Assembly: GCF_000092285.1 (NCBI RefSeq) | Contig: NC_014100.1 | Coordinates: 744,001-808,000 of the forward strand | DNA length: 64,000 nt | Direction: 5' to 3' | Origin: Caulobacter segnis ATCC 21756 | GTDB taxonomy: Bacteria; Pseudomonadota; Alphaproteobacteria; Caulobacterales; Caulobacteraceae | In this document: positions 52,336-63,651 of the stretch, in pieces | Layout: each line of letters opens with the position of its first letter | How positions within the stretch are numbered: position 1 is the first letter of the stretch | Made by a program: the position numbers and the translations under genes | The notes under the pieces: model-generated | The model's input: only the letters and a program-made list of their open reading frames with translations | What the model was told of the DNA's origin: nothing | Database searches by the model: none

Positions 52336-53457
52336 ATGAAGACGCACCTGATCGCAGTTTCGCTGCTCGCCTGCGCCTTCTCCTTGCCCGCCTCTGCGGA
52401 GTCCTCATCCTTATCAGTCAAAGCTGAAGGGCCGGTTGTCATCAGCGGTGCCACTAGCCTGACGGTTCACTCCGCGATCGTGGGGCGCGACTTCGTCGTC
52501 GAAGTTACCGTGCCACGCACGCCCCCGATCCTGCCTGGACAGACTGCGCCGGTCATTTACGTGCTCGATGGGGGCTATGACTTGGCTGGCCCTGCCGGCT
52601 GGTTGCTTGGCGCCGCAGGGACTATGGCGCCGGCCTATGTTGTAACGGTGGGGTATCCCGCAGGAGCTTCGGCTCGGGGTGTCGATCTCTTGTCCGCCCC
52701 CGCGACCAGCCCCGACGGCATCGCCCAAAAAGGAGGTGGCGCGGAGACCTTCCGCCGTTTCCTCGTCGAGGAACTGAAGCCATTCATCGAGGCTCGCTAC
52801 CCGGTGGATGGCAATAGATCGATCCTGTTCGGTCATTCCCTGTCCGGGATCTTCACGGCGAACGCCCTTGCTAGCCACCCCATGGACTTTGCTGGCTACC
52901 TCATCGCCAGCCCTTCTGTTTGGGCCGACCCCGGCGTCATCGACCGTTTGCACGGCCTGCAGCTAGGCGTTCCGCCGCGCCGCGTCTTTGTCGGGTATGG
53001 CGCAAAAGAGGAAGCCTACATGATCAGCGGCGCACGGCAGGTCGTGCAGGCGCTCAGCGGCCTTCAGGGCATCCTCATCCAGGCTAAGGCCTTCGAGGGC
53101 GAACAGCATATCTCCTACTATCCAGTATTGCCCAACGCCGCGTTTCCCTTCCTGCTGCCGCGCGACAACGTCATGCGTCGCCCTAGCCCCATTGAACTTC
53201 CGGTGGGACGATTGAAGCGATACCTAGGCGTTTACGAGTTGGCCGATCATCGACGCGTGGCGATTACCGAGGATGAAGATGGTCTTGTCTTCAAGGTCGA
53301 CGGGCGTGACGAGGCCGGCTTGCTGGCAGAGGCCGTGGATCGGTTCTTCATCCGAGGCGTGGACGCAAATATCGTCTTCGACGCTGGCGATGGTGCGGCC
53401 AAGGAGATGGCGATTAGCCTGAACGGCAGGACAGCTCGCGCACTGCGCGTCCAATAG
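52336..53457 (+). CDS. Exported esterase (COG2819/IroE-like alpha/beta hydrolase) with C-terminal extra domain
   Basis: The 373-residue protein has a signal peptide (about residues 1-22, ending PASA). The esterase domain has VIYVLDGGYDLAGPAGW and the nucleophile elbow FGHSLSGI, with a final His in EGEQHISYY. A C-terminal segment of about 85 residues (from LPVGRLKRYLGVYEL) looks like the beta-rich domain found at the ends of some serine hydrolases. The ATG at 52336 has a GGGGG run upstream. Codon use is less biased than the adjacent str operon. Substrate unknown. Confidence 0.87.
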   Translation: MKTHLIAVSLLACAFSLPASAESSSLSVKAEGPVVISGATSLTVHSAIVGRDFVVEVTVPRTPPILPGQTAPVIYVLDGGYDLAGPAGWLLGAAGTMAPAYVVTVGYPAGASARGVDLLSAPATSPDGIAQKGGGAETFRRFLVEELKPFIEARYPVDGNRSILFGHSLSGIFTANALASHPMDFAGYLIASPSVWADPGVIDRLHGLQLGVPPRRVFVGYGAKEEAYMISGARQVVQALSGLQGILIQAKAFEGEQHISYYPVLPNAAFPFLLPRDNVMRRPSPIELPVGRLKRYLGVYELADHRRVAITEDEDGLVFKVDGRDEAGLLAEAVDRFFIRGVDANIVFDAGDGAAKEMAISLNGRTARALRVQ

Positions 53458-53523
53458 AAGTTCAAACACGGCGGCTGCGCTACTTCATATCGCCACGGCG
53501 AGTAATTGTCGGTCTCGGGTGAT

Positions 53524-53641
53524 ACCCGCCCTTGTGGCGGGAACCCCCGGTTCAGCCGACACGTGAGACGCAGGCGGACCGCCCGCGGTCCGCCCCTCCC
53601 GCCCGTGCGGGTGATGGCGGGTTTCCCGCCACAAGGGCGGG
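53524..53641. repeat. Palindromic intergenic repeat, family A copy 5 (ends eroded)
   Basis: The interior and CCCGCCCTTGTGGCGGGAAC arm match the other copies, but the outer CGTCATT and AATGACG tips are missing. The element lies in the 53458-53951 gap, whose remaining 310 bases hold nothing I can identify. Confidence 0.8.
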
Positions 53642-53951
53642 CGCTCACCAGATCCGACAATGGCTGACGGCGGCGGTCCGAGGAGTCAGGATACGGCGCC
53701 CGCGCTGATGTCAGACTCATCCAAGAAGTTCTGAGCGCCGCTTGAGGTGCGCAAACCGGTCAGAGCTCGGCCCTTCTGCGGCGCTCGGTGAGATTAAGGC
53801 GGAGATCCCCAGCCCAGCGTTCAATAACGCCTTGCGGGTCGAGAGCGACACCGGGGCAGCCGCACAGTTTCCGATGCGGGACGCAGGCCTGGCGGGCCTG
53901 CCGAGATCGCCGCCGTGCTCAATCGTCGATACCTGTCGCCCTCACGCCATT

Positions 53952-55067
53952 TCAGCGCAGCACGGCGTCGGCGCTGATTAGGCGCACGTCGTGCATCTGG
54001 TTCAAATAGGCCTCGTAGTAGCCCTTGTGCGATGCGCCGACGATGGCGAGCATCCGCATACCCGGGTGTTGGCCCAACACGTCGCGGATATTGCCGACCA
54101 TGCGAAGGTTTCGGGTCTCCCAGAAACCAAGATATTGCCGGCCGAAGCCCTCGGGCGAGGGTTCGACGAACGCCGCGCCGAAGTCGCCCTTGTAGGCCAT
54201 CAACTGGGCCTCGGCGGCGTTGTAGGCCCGGTAGAGGTTCAGCACGCCGTCCGGCTTGTCGAGGTTCGCCCGCAGTGTCTGGTCTTGCGCCCGGCGGGCA
54301 TGGCTGACGGGGTTATCCCAGGCCTTCATGATCGCGGCCTCGAAGGCCTTCTGCCCGGCCGGGTCGCTGTTGTCGGGCGCGTCCGCTGAGTGGTCGTCGA
54401 CGCTCCACAGGCGTTCAAGGCCCAGCCGCGCGGCCAGCACGGCGGCGATCACGGTGCTCTCGTTGCGACGGGTCTTGAACGTCTCCAGGAAGGCGGCCTG
54501 TTCGTCGTTGAGGCTGTCGCCGGCGCGCCGCTCGGCTTCCGGCAAGCGCAGCCATTGCACCAGGGCCGAGTTGCGCTCGCCCGCCGCGATGAACACCGCC
54601 GCCAAACGCCGGCGCTGTGCGGCCGTGGGCTGGGCCGGCCAGGCAGCCAGAAGGCGCTCGGCCTCGGCGTTGGCGGCCGGCACGTCGAGGCCGATCGCAA
54701 GGCCGGCGTTGCTGGGGTCGTAGCAATAGCTCTCAACGGTCGCGGCGTAGCGGGCCGGATAGCGGCGCAGGGCGTCGCACTGCAGACCCGACAGGTCCTC
54801 GGTGGCGATGCCGGTCGGCTTCCAGGCCGCCAAGCGGTCGATCAGCGGCGCCAGCAGCGCCATGTCGAAGGTCTTGGGCAGGCCGGAGAGGTGGGGCGTG
54901 CCCAGCACCAGCACTTCGTTGGCCCTGCCAATGGGCGGCCCCTTCAGCGTGTCGGGATGGAAGGTGGGTCGATAGTCCTGCGCCTGGGCGGCGCCCGCGA
55001 TCATGACCACAGCGCCGGCGCTCGCGACGAGAAGGCGAAGGAAGGGCTGGCGTATTGCGTGGAACAT
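53952..55067 (-). CDS. DUF5694/TIKI-like exported protein
   Basis: The 371-residue protein has a signal peptide (about residues 1-29, ending AAQAQ). It has VLVLGTPHLSG near residue 55 and IVGASHKGYYEAYL near the C terminus. A GTPH/His-containing N terminus and a C-terminal GxxH fit the TIKI/TraB/EreA-like superfamily, some of which are metalloproteases or esterases; DUF5694 is the closest named family I recognise. The enzymatic role is unknown. Confidence 0.78.
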   Translation of the reverse strand: MFHAIRQPFLRLLVASAGAVVMIAGAAQAQDYRPTFHPDTLKGPPIGRANEVLVLGTPHLSGLPKTFDMALLAPLIDRLAAWKPTGIATEDLSGLQCDALRRYPARYAATVESYCYDPSNAGLAIGLDVPAANAEAERLLAAWPAQPTAAQRRRLAAVFIAAGERNSALVQWLRLPEAERRAGDSLNDEQAAFLETFKTRRNESTVIAAVLAARLGLERLWSVDDHSADAPDNSDPAGQKAFEAAIMKAWDNPVSHARRAQDQTLRANLDKPDGVLNLYRAYNAAEAQLMAYKGDFGAAFVEPSPEGFGRQYLGFWETRNLRMVGNIRDVLGQHPGMRMLAIVGASHKGYYEAYLNQMHDVRLISADAVLR

Positions 55068-55545
55068 GAGACGCTTTCAATGGCTGCTGAAGCTTTTCAG
55101 TCCCAAGGGTGGCGAATGGTGTCACCTGAAATTTATTTAATAAGTCGACGGCGTCGTCTTGCCTATTACTTCAAGGCGTCGAGCTGGTTGCGGGAGTCCA
55201 TCGTACCAGCCCGGCCGTTCGCTCGCCGCCCCGAACAGACGGTCACCATGCCCTTCCGGCGGGCGGGGCCGACGATTGCCGGCGTCGGTGTTTCCCTCAT
55301 TTCAGGGCGGAAATGACGGGCGTTTGGGCCCGAGTAGGGTGGTTAGCGGACGCAATCCGGCCTCCAGGGCCGGTGCGGACCTGGAGGCCGGAGCGTGCCG
55401 GACTGACCAAGTCAGTCAAGCAGCCATGGTTTAAGACAAGTCCAAGGCCGGCGCATTGCGGTCGCCCCGCGGTCCCGGCCCGCTACGCGGTCTTCCGGCC
55501 GGGATGACGAGGGAAAGGGATCTACCTGCTGGTTGAGTGAGGACC
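55068..55545. other. Gene-free interval with repeat remnants
   Basis: A 478-bp gap. It contains a possible family A fragment near 55296-55320 (CCTCATTTCAGGGCGGAAAT then GACGG). Near 55440-55511 lies a decayed palindromic stretch ending CCGGCCGGGATGACGAGGG. No coding frame with a credible start was found. Confidence 0.5.
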
Positions 55546-57747
<2,202 letters not shown>

Positions 57748-57973
57748 GGGGCGTCTTTCGGTTGTGGGGAAGTTGGCGGGATAACGTCCCCGCGAGATCG
57801 AAGGTTGCGGTCGCCGACCCGACATAGGGGCGGGTGCGCGCGGGTCGCTCGCGCGAGCTCACGACGCGCCTCTTCCTCGCGCCTCAGGGACGGAGCTTCG
57901 TCCGCAATGTCGGGTAGCCGCTTGACGGCCTTCGCCGAAAAGGCGAGCACCGTTTTCTAAACGGAGGCGACGC

Positions 57974-58960
57974 TTGGACCTGAGAGGCAAGATCAAGACA
58001 AGTCCGGGCGCGCGCTATGCCTTGGCGCTGCTGATCGCGACGGCGTCTTTCCTTCTCCGGCTGGGCCTGGACAGCGTCTTTCCGCCCGGTTTTCCCTATG
58101 TGACCTTCTTTCCGGCCGTTGTCGTCTGCGCCTATTTCCTGGGCCTCAGGCCAGCGATCCTGTGCGCCACGCTATGCGGCGCGGCGGCCTGGTACTTCTT
58201 CATCCCGCCGGCGCGCGGTTTCAATCTCAGCTTTCCGGTCCTGCTGACGCTGGCCTTCTACGTCTTCGTCGTGGCGGTCGACATCTTCTTCATCGACGGC
58301 ATGCGCGGGGCGCTGGATCAGCTGCGCGAGGAGCGCGAGCGCTATCGGAACCTCGCCGAGAGCCGGGACCTGCTGTATCGCGAGCTGCATCACCGGGTGA
58401 GCAACAACCTGCAGGTCGCCGGCGCCCTGCTGCGGCTGCAGGGTCAGGGCGTCAGCGACGTCGACGCCCGCCAGGTCATCGACCAGGCGGGCGCGCGGAT
58501 CGAGGTGATCGCCCAGATCCAGCGCGAGCTGCACAACGCCGTCGGCGAGCCCGTGCCCTTCCGCGTCTTCGCCGAGGCCCTGCTGGCCAGCGCCGCGGCG
58601 GCCGCCGGGGCGCGGGTGGCCCTGACCCTGGAGGGCGGCGACGAGCCCCTGCATCCCGATCAGGCCACGCCCGTCACCCTGGTCATGCTGGAGAGCTTCA
58701 ACAACGCCCTCGAGCACGGCTTCGGCGAGGGCGGGGAGGGGCGGGTGCGGGTGTCCCTGGACCAGTCCGGCCTCACGCATCTGCTCAGCGTCTGCAACGA
58801 CGGCGCCGCGCCGCCGACGGGCTTCGACCCGGCGCGCTCCAAGAGCCTGGGCCTGCGCATCGTCCGCGCCATGGCCCAGCAACTGGGCGGCCGCTTCGAG
58901 ATGGCGCGCGAGGACGACTGGACCGTGTGCCGGTTGAGCTACGCGCCGCGGCGGGACTGA
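57974..58960 (+). CDS. Membrane HisKA_2 sensor histidine kinase with DUF4118-like sensor
   Basis: The 328-residue kinase has three to four N-terminal membrane helices (within residues 13-108), resembling DUF4118. A HisKA_2 domain follows with phospho-acceptor motif RELHHRVSNNLQ (His139/140), then an HATPase domain with N-box ESFNNALEHGFG. The start codon is TTG at 57974, supported by GGAGG six bases upstream; no ATG lies near the first helix. It is divergent from katE across 226 bp. No response regulator is adjacent. Confidence 0.88.
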   Translation: MDLRGKIKTSPGARYALALLIATASFLLRLGLDSVFPPGFPYVTFFPAVVVCAYFLGLRPAILCATLCGAAAWYFFIPPARGFNLSFPVLLTLAFYVFVVAVDIFFIDGMRGALDQLREERERYRNLAESRDLLYRELHHRVSNNLQVAGALLRLQGQGVSDVDARQVIDQAGARIEVIAQIQRELHNAVGEPVPFRVFAEALLASAAAAAGARVALTLEGGDEPLHPDQATPVTLVMLESFNNALEHGFGEGGEGRVRVSLDQSGLTHLLSVCNDGAAPPTGFDPARSKSLGLRIVRAMAQQLGGRFEMAREDDWTVCRLSYAPRRD

Positions 58961-58965
58961 GGGGC

Positions 58966-59448
58966 CTAGAGCCCCAGCCGATAGAACCGGGTGTCCACGG
59001 CCATGCGCGGGAAGGCCGGCGGGAGGTCGGCGATCTCGACGAGGGAAAAGCCGTTCCGCTCGTAGAACCGATGGGCGGCCTTGAAGGCGTCGGTCGTGCC
59101 CAGCCAGATGGCGGAGACGCCGTGGGCGCGGGCGTGGGCGAGGGCGCCGTCCAGCAGGGCCTGGGCGACCCCGCCGGGACCGCGCGCCTCGGCCCGGACG
59201 AACATCTTGCGCAGGGCGACCGCGCCGCCGCCGATGTCCTTCAGGGCGATCGTGCCGACCACGCGGCCGTCCAGCTCGGCCAGCCAGAACTGGCCCGCCC
59301 CCACCTGATACCAGCCGGGAATGTCGGCCAGGTCCGGCTGGTCGGCGGCGGTGATGGCGACGCCGAACTCCTCGCGCTGGATCGGCAGGATCACGGCGAT
59401 CACCGCGTCCTCGTCGCCGGGCGCGAAGGGGCGAAGGACGACCGCCAT
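58966..59448 (-). CDS. GNAT family N-acetyltransferase
   Basis: The 160-residue protein has the GNAT acetyl-CoA fold: FVRAEARGPGGVAQALLDGAL holds the Q/RxxGxG/A-like pyrophosphate loop, and GTTDAFKAAHRFYERNGFS is the typical final motif. Its ATG lies 1 bp after the RND pump stop, making it the last gene of the efflux operon. Acceptor unknown; a role in modifying pump substrates is inference. Confidence 0.88.
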   Translation of the reverse strand: MAVVLRPFAPGDEDAVIAVILPIQREEFGVAITAADQPDLADIPGWYQVGAGQFWLAELDGRVVGTIALKDIGGGAVALRKMFVRAEARGPGGVAQALLDGALAHARAHGVSAIWLGTTDAFKAAHRFYERNGFSLVEIADLPPAFPRMAVDTRFYRLGL

Positions 59449-59449
59449 C

Positions 59450-62400
59450 CTAGGCCCGCTCGATTGGCTCGGCTTGGGCCTTCGCCTCGCGCGGCGTCGT
59501 CAGGCGCGAGAGCTTCGGGGCCAGCCACTTCTCGAAGTCGTCGACGATCTCGTAGACCACCGGGACCAAGACCAGCGACAGCACTGTCGAGGTGATCAGG
59601 CCGCCGATCACGGCCACGGCCATCGGCTGGCGGAACTCCGAGCCCTTGCCCAGGCCCAGGGCCGTGGGGAGCATGCCGGCCATCATCGCCAGGGTGGTCA
59701 TGATGATCGGCCGGGCCCGCTCGCGGCAGGCGTCGAGGATGGCGTCGCGCTGGCTGACGCCCGCGCGCTCCTCCTCGATCACGTACTCGACCAGCAGGAT
59801 CGAGTTCTTGGCCGCCAGGCCCATCAGCATCAGGAAGCCGATCAGCGAGGGCATCGACAGCGACTGGCCGGTGACGACCAGGGCGGCCAGGGCGCCGCTG
59901 ATCGCCAAGGGCAGCGCCGAGAGGATGGTCACCGGCTTGAAGAAGCTGCGGAACAGCAAGACGAGCACGCCGTAGACCAGGCCGATGGCCGACAGCAGGG
60001 CGACGGCGAAGCCGGTGAAAAGCTCGACGAACGCCTCCTGGTCGCCGGCGGCGGCGGGGGCGACCCCGGCCGGCAGTTTCTTCATCGTCGGGGTGTTGTT
60101 GACCTCGTTCAGCGCCTGGCCCAGCTGGGCGCCGCCGGCGAGGTCGGCCTCGACGGTCAGCTGACGCTTGCGGCCGAAGCGGTCGATCTTGGCCGGGCCG
60201 GCCTCGAAGCTGACGTCGGCGACGGTGTCCAGGCGCGTGAAGCCGCCGGACTTGGTCGGCAGCAACAGGGCCTTGATCGACTCCAGGTCGCCGCGTTCGT
60301 CGCGCGGCAGGCGCACGCGGATCGGCACCCGGCGCTCGCCCTGGGTCATCTTGGCGACGTTGGCGTCGATGTCGCCGACCGTGGCCACGCGAGCCGCCGT
60401 GGCGATGTCGGCCGAGCTGACGCCGAGGCGCGCGGCCTCGTCGGCGCGGGGGCGGATCAGGATCTCCGGACCGCTGGGCGGGCTGGAGGGGCGCGGGTCG
60501 GCGACGGTCTTCAGCTTGCGCATGTCGCGCTCGAGCTGCAGGGCGGTCTTCTCCAGCGCCGGGCCGTCCTCGGAGGTCAGGATCATCTGGACGTCGGCCG
60601 CGCCCCAGTCGCTCTGCAGGTTCACGCGGGCGTCGGGGATGTCGCGCAGGGACGCACGGACGGCCTGCTTGATCTCGGTGACGCGCAGGTCGCGCTTGTC
60701 GTGCAGCACGATGGTGACGGTGGCGTCGCGAACGTCGGCGCTGCTCTGGCCGCCCCAGCCGCTGCCGATGTTCGAGCCGACCTGGGCGAAGACGTGGGCG
60801 GTCTCCTCGCGCTGGCGGAAGCTGCGGGTGATGGCCTGGACCGTGCGGTCCATGTCGTCGGTCGTCGCGCCGGGCGGGCCCTGGACCTTCAGATAGTAGT
60901 AGTTGGCGTTGCCGGGCGGCTGGAAGCCGACCGCCAGCACCCCGATCGAGGCCAGGAAGCCGGCGCCGACCAGCGAGCCGAAGGTGATCAGTCCGCCCAG
61001 CACGAAGGCCAGGAACTTGTGGTCCAGCGCCCAGTCCAGCGAGCGGCGATAGAAGCCCGAGAACGGCTTCTGCGGTTGCGGCGCCTTGGTCGGCTTCAGG
61101 AAATAGGCGGCCAGCAGCGGCGTCAGGAAGCGGGCCACGACCAGCGAGAACAGCACCGCCACGGCGACGGTCAGGCCGAACTCCTTGAAGAACTGGCCCG
61201 GCGTGCCCGGCATGTACGAGACCGGCACGAAGACGGCGACGATCGAGAAGGTGGTCGCGACCACGGCCAGGCCGATGGCGTCGGCGCCCTCCATCGCCGC
61301 CTCGAACGGCCGCTGGCCTCTGCTGACGCGCTTTTCGATGTTCTCGATCTCGACGATGGCGTCGTCCACGAGAATGCCGATGACCAGGGTCAGGGCCAGC
61401 AGGGTCACGACGTTCAGCGAGAACCCGACCATGGCCATGAAGGCGAAGGTCGGGATCAGCGACACCGGCATGGCGATGGCGGTGATCAGGGTCGCCCGCC
61501 ACTCGCGCAGGAACAGGAACACCACCAGCGAGGCCAGCAGCATGCCTTCCAGCAGGGTATGCTCAGTGGCCGTGAAGCTGGCGCGGGTGTCGTCGACGGT
61601 CGAGTAGATCTTGGTGAAGGTCACGCCGTTCTGGGCGGCCTGCAGCGTCTCGATCGCCTTGGTGACGCGTTCCTCGACCTGGACGTCGCTGCTCTCCTTG
61701 GTCTTCATGACCTGGAAGGCGACGACGGGCTTGCCGTCGAGGCGCGCGAAGCCGCGCTCCTCGCCCGCGCCCTGGCCGACCTCGGCCACGTCCGTCAGCT
61801 TCACATAGCGGCCGCCGGCGGTGGGGATGGTCAGGGCGCGCAGCTCGTCCAGGGTCTGGGCGGCGCCCAGCACCCGCAGGGTCTGCTCGCGTCCGCCCAC
61901 CACGGTGCGACCGCCGGGCGCGTCGACGCTGAAGCTGGCCAGGGCCGTGTTCAGCTGGGGCGCGGTGACGCCGAAGGCCGCCATGCGGGCGGGGTCGATG
62001 ATGACGTTGATCTCGCGGCCCACCCCGCCGACGCGGGCCACCTGGGCGACGCCCTTCTGGCCCTGCAGGGTGCGGGTGACGGTGTCGTCGACGAACCACG
62101 AGAGCTCGGTGTTCGACATGGTCGGCGCGGCGACGGCGTAGGTGATGATCGGCGCGCTGTCGATCTCAAGGCGCGTGACCGTCGGCTCGTCCACCTCGCG
62201 CGGGAGCTGCTGGCGGACCTGGTCGATCTTGGAGCGGACCTCGTCGGTGGCCTTCTGCAGGTCCTCGCCCAGCTCGAACTCGATCGTGGTGGTCGAGGCG
62301 CCCTGGACCACGGACGAGCGGATCGTCTTGACGTTGGAGATGCTGGCCACCGCGTCCTCGACGGGACGGGTGATCTGGGTCTCCATCTCGCCCGGCGCGG

Positions 62401-62572
62401 CGCCGCTCTGGGTGACGGTGACCGTGACGGCCGGGAACGAGACGTTCGGGAACTGCTTGACCGGCAGGCCGAGATAGCAGCCGACGCCGGCGATGATCAG
62501 GGCGATGAAGACGACCGCGACCGGGATCGGGTTCTTGATCGCCCAGGCGGAGACGCGAAGTTGCGAGGCCAT
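59450..62572 (-). CDS. RND (HAE1/AcrB-type) efflux pump permease
   Basis: The 1040-residue inner-membrane pump exports hydrophobic compounds using proton flow. The N terminus is PIPVAVVFIALIIAGVGCY, the TM4 proton-relay region reads IGILVDDAIVEIENIEKR, and SLVGAGFLASIGVLAVGFQP opens the second half. Twelve membrane segments in two repeats are expected. The ATG overlaps the adaptor's stop as TGATG, so the adaptor, pump and GNAT are translated as one unit. Substrates cannot be predicted. Confidence 0.95.
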   Translation of the reverse strand: MASQLRVSAWAIKNPIPVAVVFIALIIAGVGCYLGLPVKQFPNVSFPAVTVTVTQSGAAPGEMETQITRPVEDAVASISNVKTIRSSVVQGASTTTIEFELGEDLQKATDEVRSKIDQVRQQLPREVDEPTVTRLEIDSAPIITYAVAAPTMSNTELSWFVDDTVTRTLQGQKGVAQVARVGGVGREINVIIDPARMAAFGVTAPQLNTALASFSVDAPGGRTVVGGREQTLRVLGAAQTLDELRALTIPTAGGRYVKLTDVAEVGQGAGEERGFARLDGKPVVAFQVMKTKESSDVQVEERVTKAIETLQAAQNGVTFTKIYSTVDDTRASFTATEHTLLEGMLLASLVVFLFLREWRATLITAIAMPVSLIPTFAFMAMVGFSLNVVTLLALTLVIGILVDDAIVEIENIEKRVSRGQRPFEAAMEGADAIGLAVVATTFSIVAVFVPVSYMPGTPGQFFKEFGLTVAVAVLFSLVVARFLTPLLAAYFLKPTKAPQPQKPFSGFYRRSLDWALDHKFLAFVLGGLITFGSLVGAGFLASIGVLAVGFQPPGNANYYYLKVQGPPGATTDDMDRTVQAITRSFRQREETAHVFAQVGSNIGSGWGGQSSADVRDATVTIVLHDKRDLRVTEIKQAVRASLRDIPDARVNLQSDWGAADVQMILTSEDGPALEKTALQLERDMRKLKTVADPRPSSPPSGPEILIRPRADEAARLGVSSADIATAARVATVGDIDANVAKMTQGERRVPIRVRLPRDERGDLESIKALLLPTKSGGFTRLDTVADVSFEAGPAKIDRFGRKRQLTVEADLAGGAQLGQALNEVNNTPTMKKLPAGVAPAAAGDQEAFVELFTGFAVALLSAIGLVYGVLVLLFRSFFKPVTILSALPLAISGALAALVVTGQSLSMPSLIGFLMLMGLAAKNSILLVEYVIEEERAGVSQRDAILDACRERARPIIMTTLAMMAGMLPTALGLGKGSEFRQPMAVAVIGGLITSTVLSLVLVPVVYEIVDDFEKWLAPKLSRLTTPREAKAQAEPIERA

Positions 62573-63651
62573 CAGCGCGCCGCCTGCTCGATCGGCTTCA
62601 CGCGGTCGCCGTCCAGGGTGAAGGCCGCGGCGTTCTTCACGATCCGCGCGCCGGGGGCGGGGCCCTGCAGCAGCTGCACCCAGCCGCCGCCGCGCTGGCC
62701 GGTCTTGATCGCGACCTGGCGGGCGCGGTTGTCGCTGTCGACGGTGACGACCGAGGCGCCTTCCGCGTCATAGCGGATGGCCGACTCCGGGACGGCGGTG
62801 ACCTGGACGCCCGAGGCGCCGAACACCGCGCTGGCCATGCCGCCGGCGCGAAGGGCCTCGTTCAGCGGCAGGCGCACGCGGACGCGGCCGAGGCGCGTGT
62901 TGGCGTCGATCAGCGGGCTGACGATGCGGACATCGCCCGAGACCGTCGCGCCGCCGGGCACGGTGACCTGGACCGGCTGGCCGACGCGGACATTGGCCAG
63001 ATCCGCTTCGTTGACCTCGGCGTTCAGCTCGACGAGGCCGTCGCGGGCGATGCGGAACCAGGGCGTGCTGCCGCCGGCCACGTCGCCGGGGCGCACGGTC
63101 CGCTCCAGCACCCGGCCCGAGACCGGGGCGGTGATGGTCATGCGGCGGTCGCGGGTCTGCAGTTCGGCCAGGGCGGCGGCTTGGGCTTTCGCCGCATAGC
63201 GGCGGCTCTCGATCTGCTCTTGGCTGAGGATGCCCTGGCCGTCGAGGCCGGTGACGCGCTTGGCTTCGGCCTCGGCCTGGGCGGCGACGGCGGCCTGCTG
63301 GGCCAGCTGGGCGCGCAGCAGGGTGTTGTCCAGCTGGGCCAGGGGCTGGCCGGCCCGGACCCAGGCGCCTTCCTCGACATAGACGTTGGCGACGCGGTAG
63401 CCCGAGAGCTCCGAGCCCACGGCCGCTTCCTCGCGCGGGATCAGCTGGCCGGAGGCCTTGAAGCCGCCGCCTAGCGCGCGGGTCTCGACCCGGGTGACCG
63501 AGACGGCGCGGGCCTGGTCGGTGGCGGCGGCCTTGGTGTCGGCCTCAGGCTTCTTGCCGCAGGCGGACAGGGTTCCTCCGGCGCCGACAAGGGCGGCGCT
63601 GACCAGGGCGGTGGCGATCAGGGAGCGGGTCGTCATCGGGGCGGGTCTCAT
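62572..63651 (-). CDS. RND efflux periplasmic adaptor (HlyD/MFP family), lipoprotein
   Basis: The 359-residue membrane-fusion protein links the pump to the outer-membrane channel. It has a lipobox LSAC with the lipidated Cys near residue 29, then the barrel/lipoyl/hairpin series with LSGYRVANVYVEEGAWVRAG and AQLDNTLLRAQLAQQ. The start is the ATG at 63651, which overlaps the outer-membrane factor's stop (ATGA); an internal ATG at 63636 is also possible. Confidence 0.93.
   Translation of the reverse strand: MRPAPMTTRSLIATALVSAALVGAGGTLSACGKKPEADTKAAATDQARAVSVTRVETRALGGGFKASGQLIPREEAAVGSELSGYRVANVYVEEGAWVRAGQPLAQLDNTLLRAQLAQQAAVAAQAEAEAKRVTGLDGQGILSQEQIESRRYAAKAQAAALAELQTRDRRMTITAPVSGRVLERTVRPGDVAGGSTPWFRIARDGLVELNAEVNEADLANVRVGQPVQVTVPGGATVSGDVRIVSPLIDANTRLGRVRVRLPLNEALRAGGMASAVFGASGVQVTAVPESAIRYDAEGASVVTVDSDNRARQVAIKTGQRGGGWVQLLQGPAPGARIVKNAAAFTLDGDRVKPIEQAAR

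Noticed and set aside
53742..54009. Small plus-strand frames in the 53.7-54.0 kb gap
   Set aside because: Unrelated overlapping frames with no start signals; they run into the DUF5694 gene on the other strand.
59321..62773. 1150-codon plus-strand frame over the RND pump
   Set aside because: Shadow of the pump gene; low-complexity His/Arg/Gln-rich translation.
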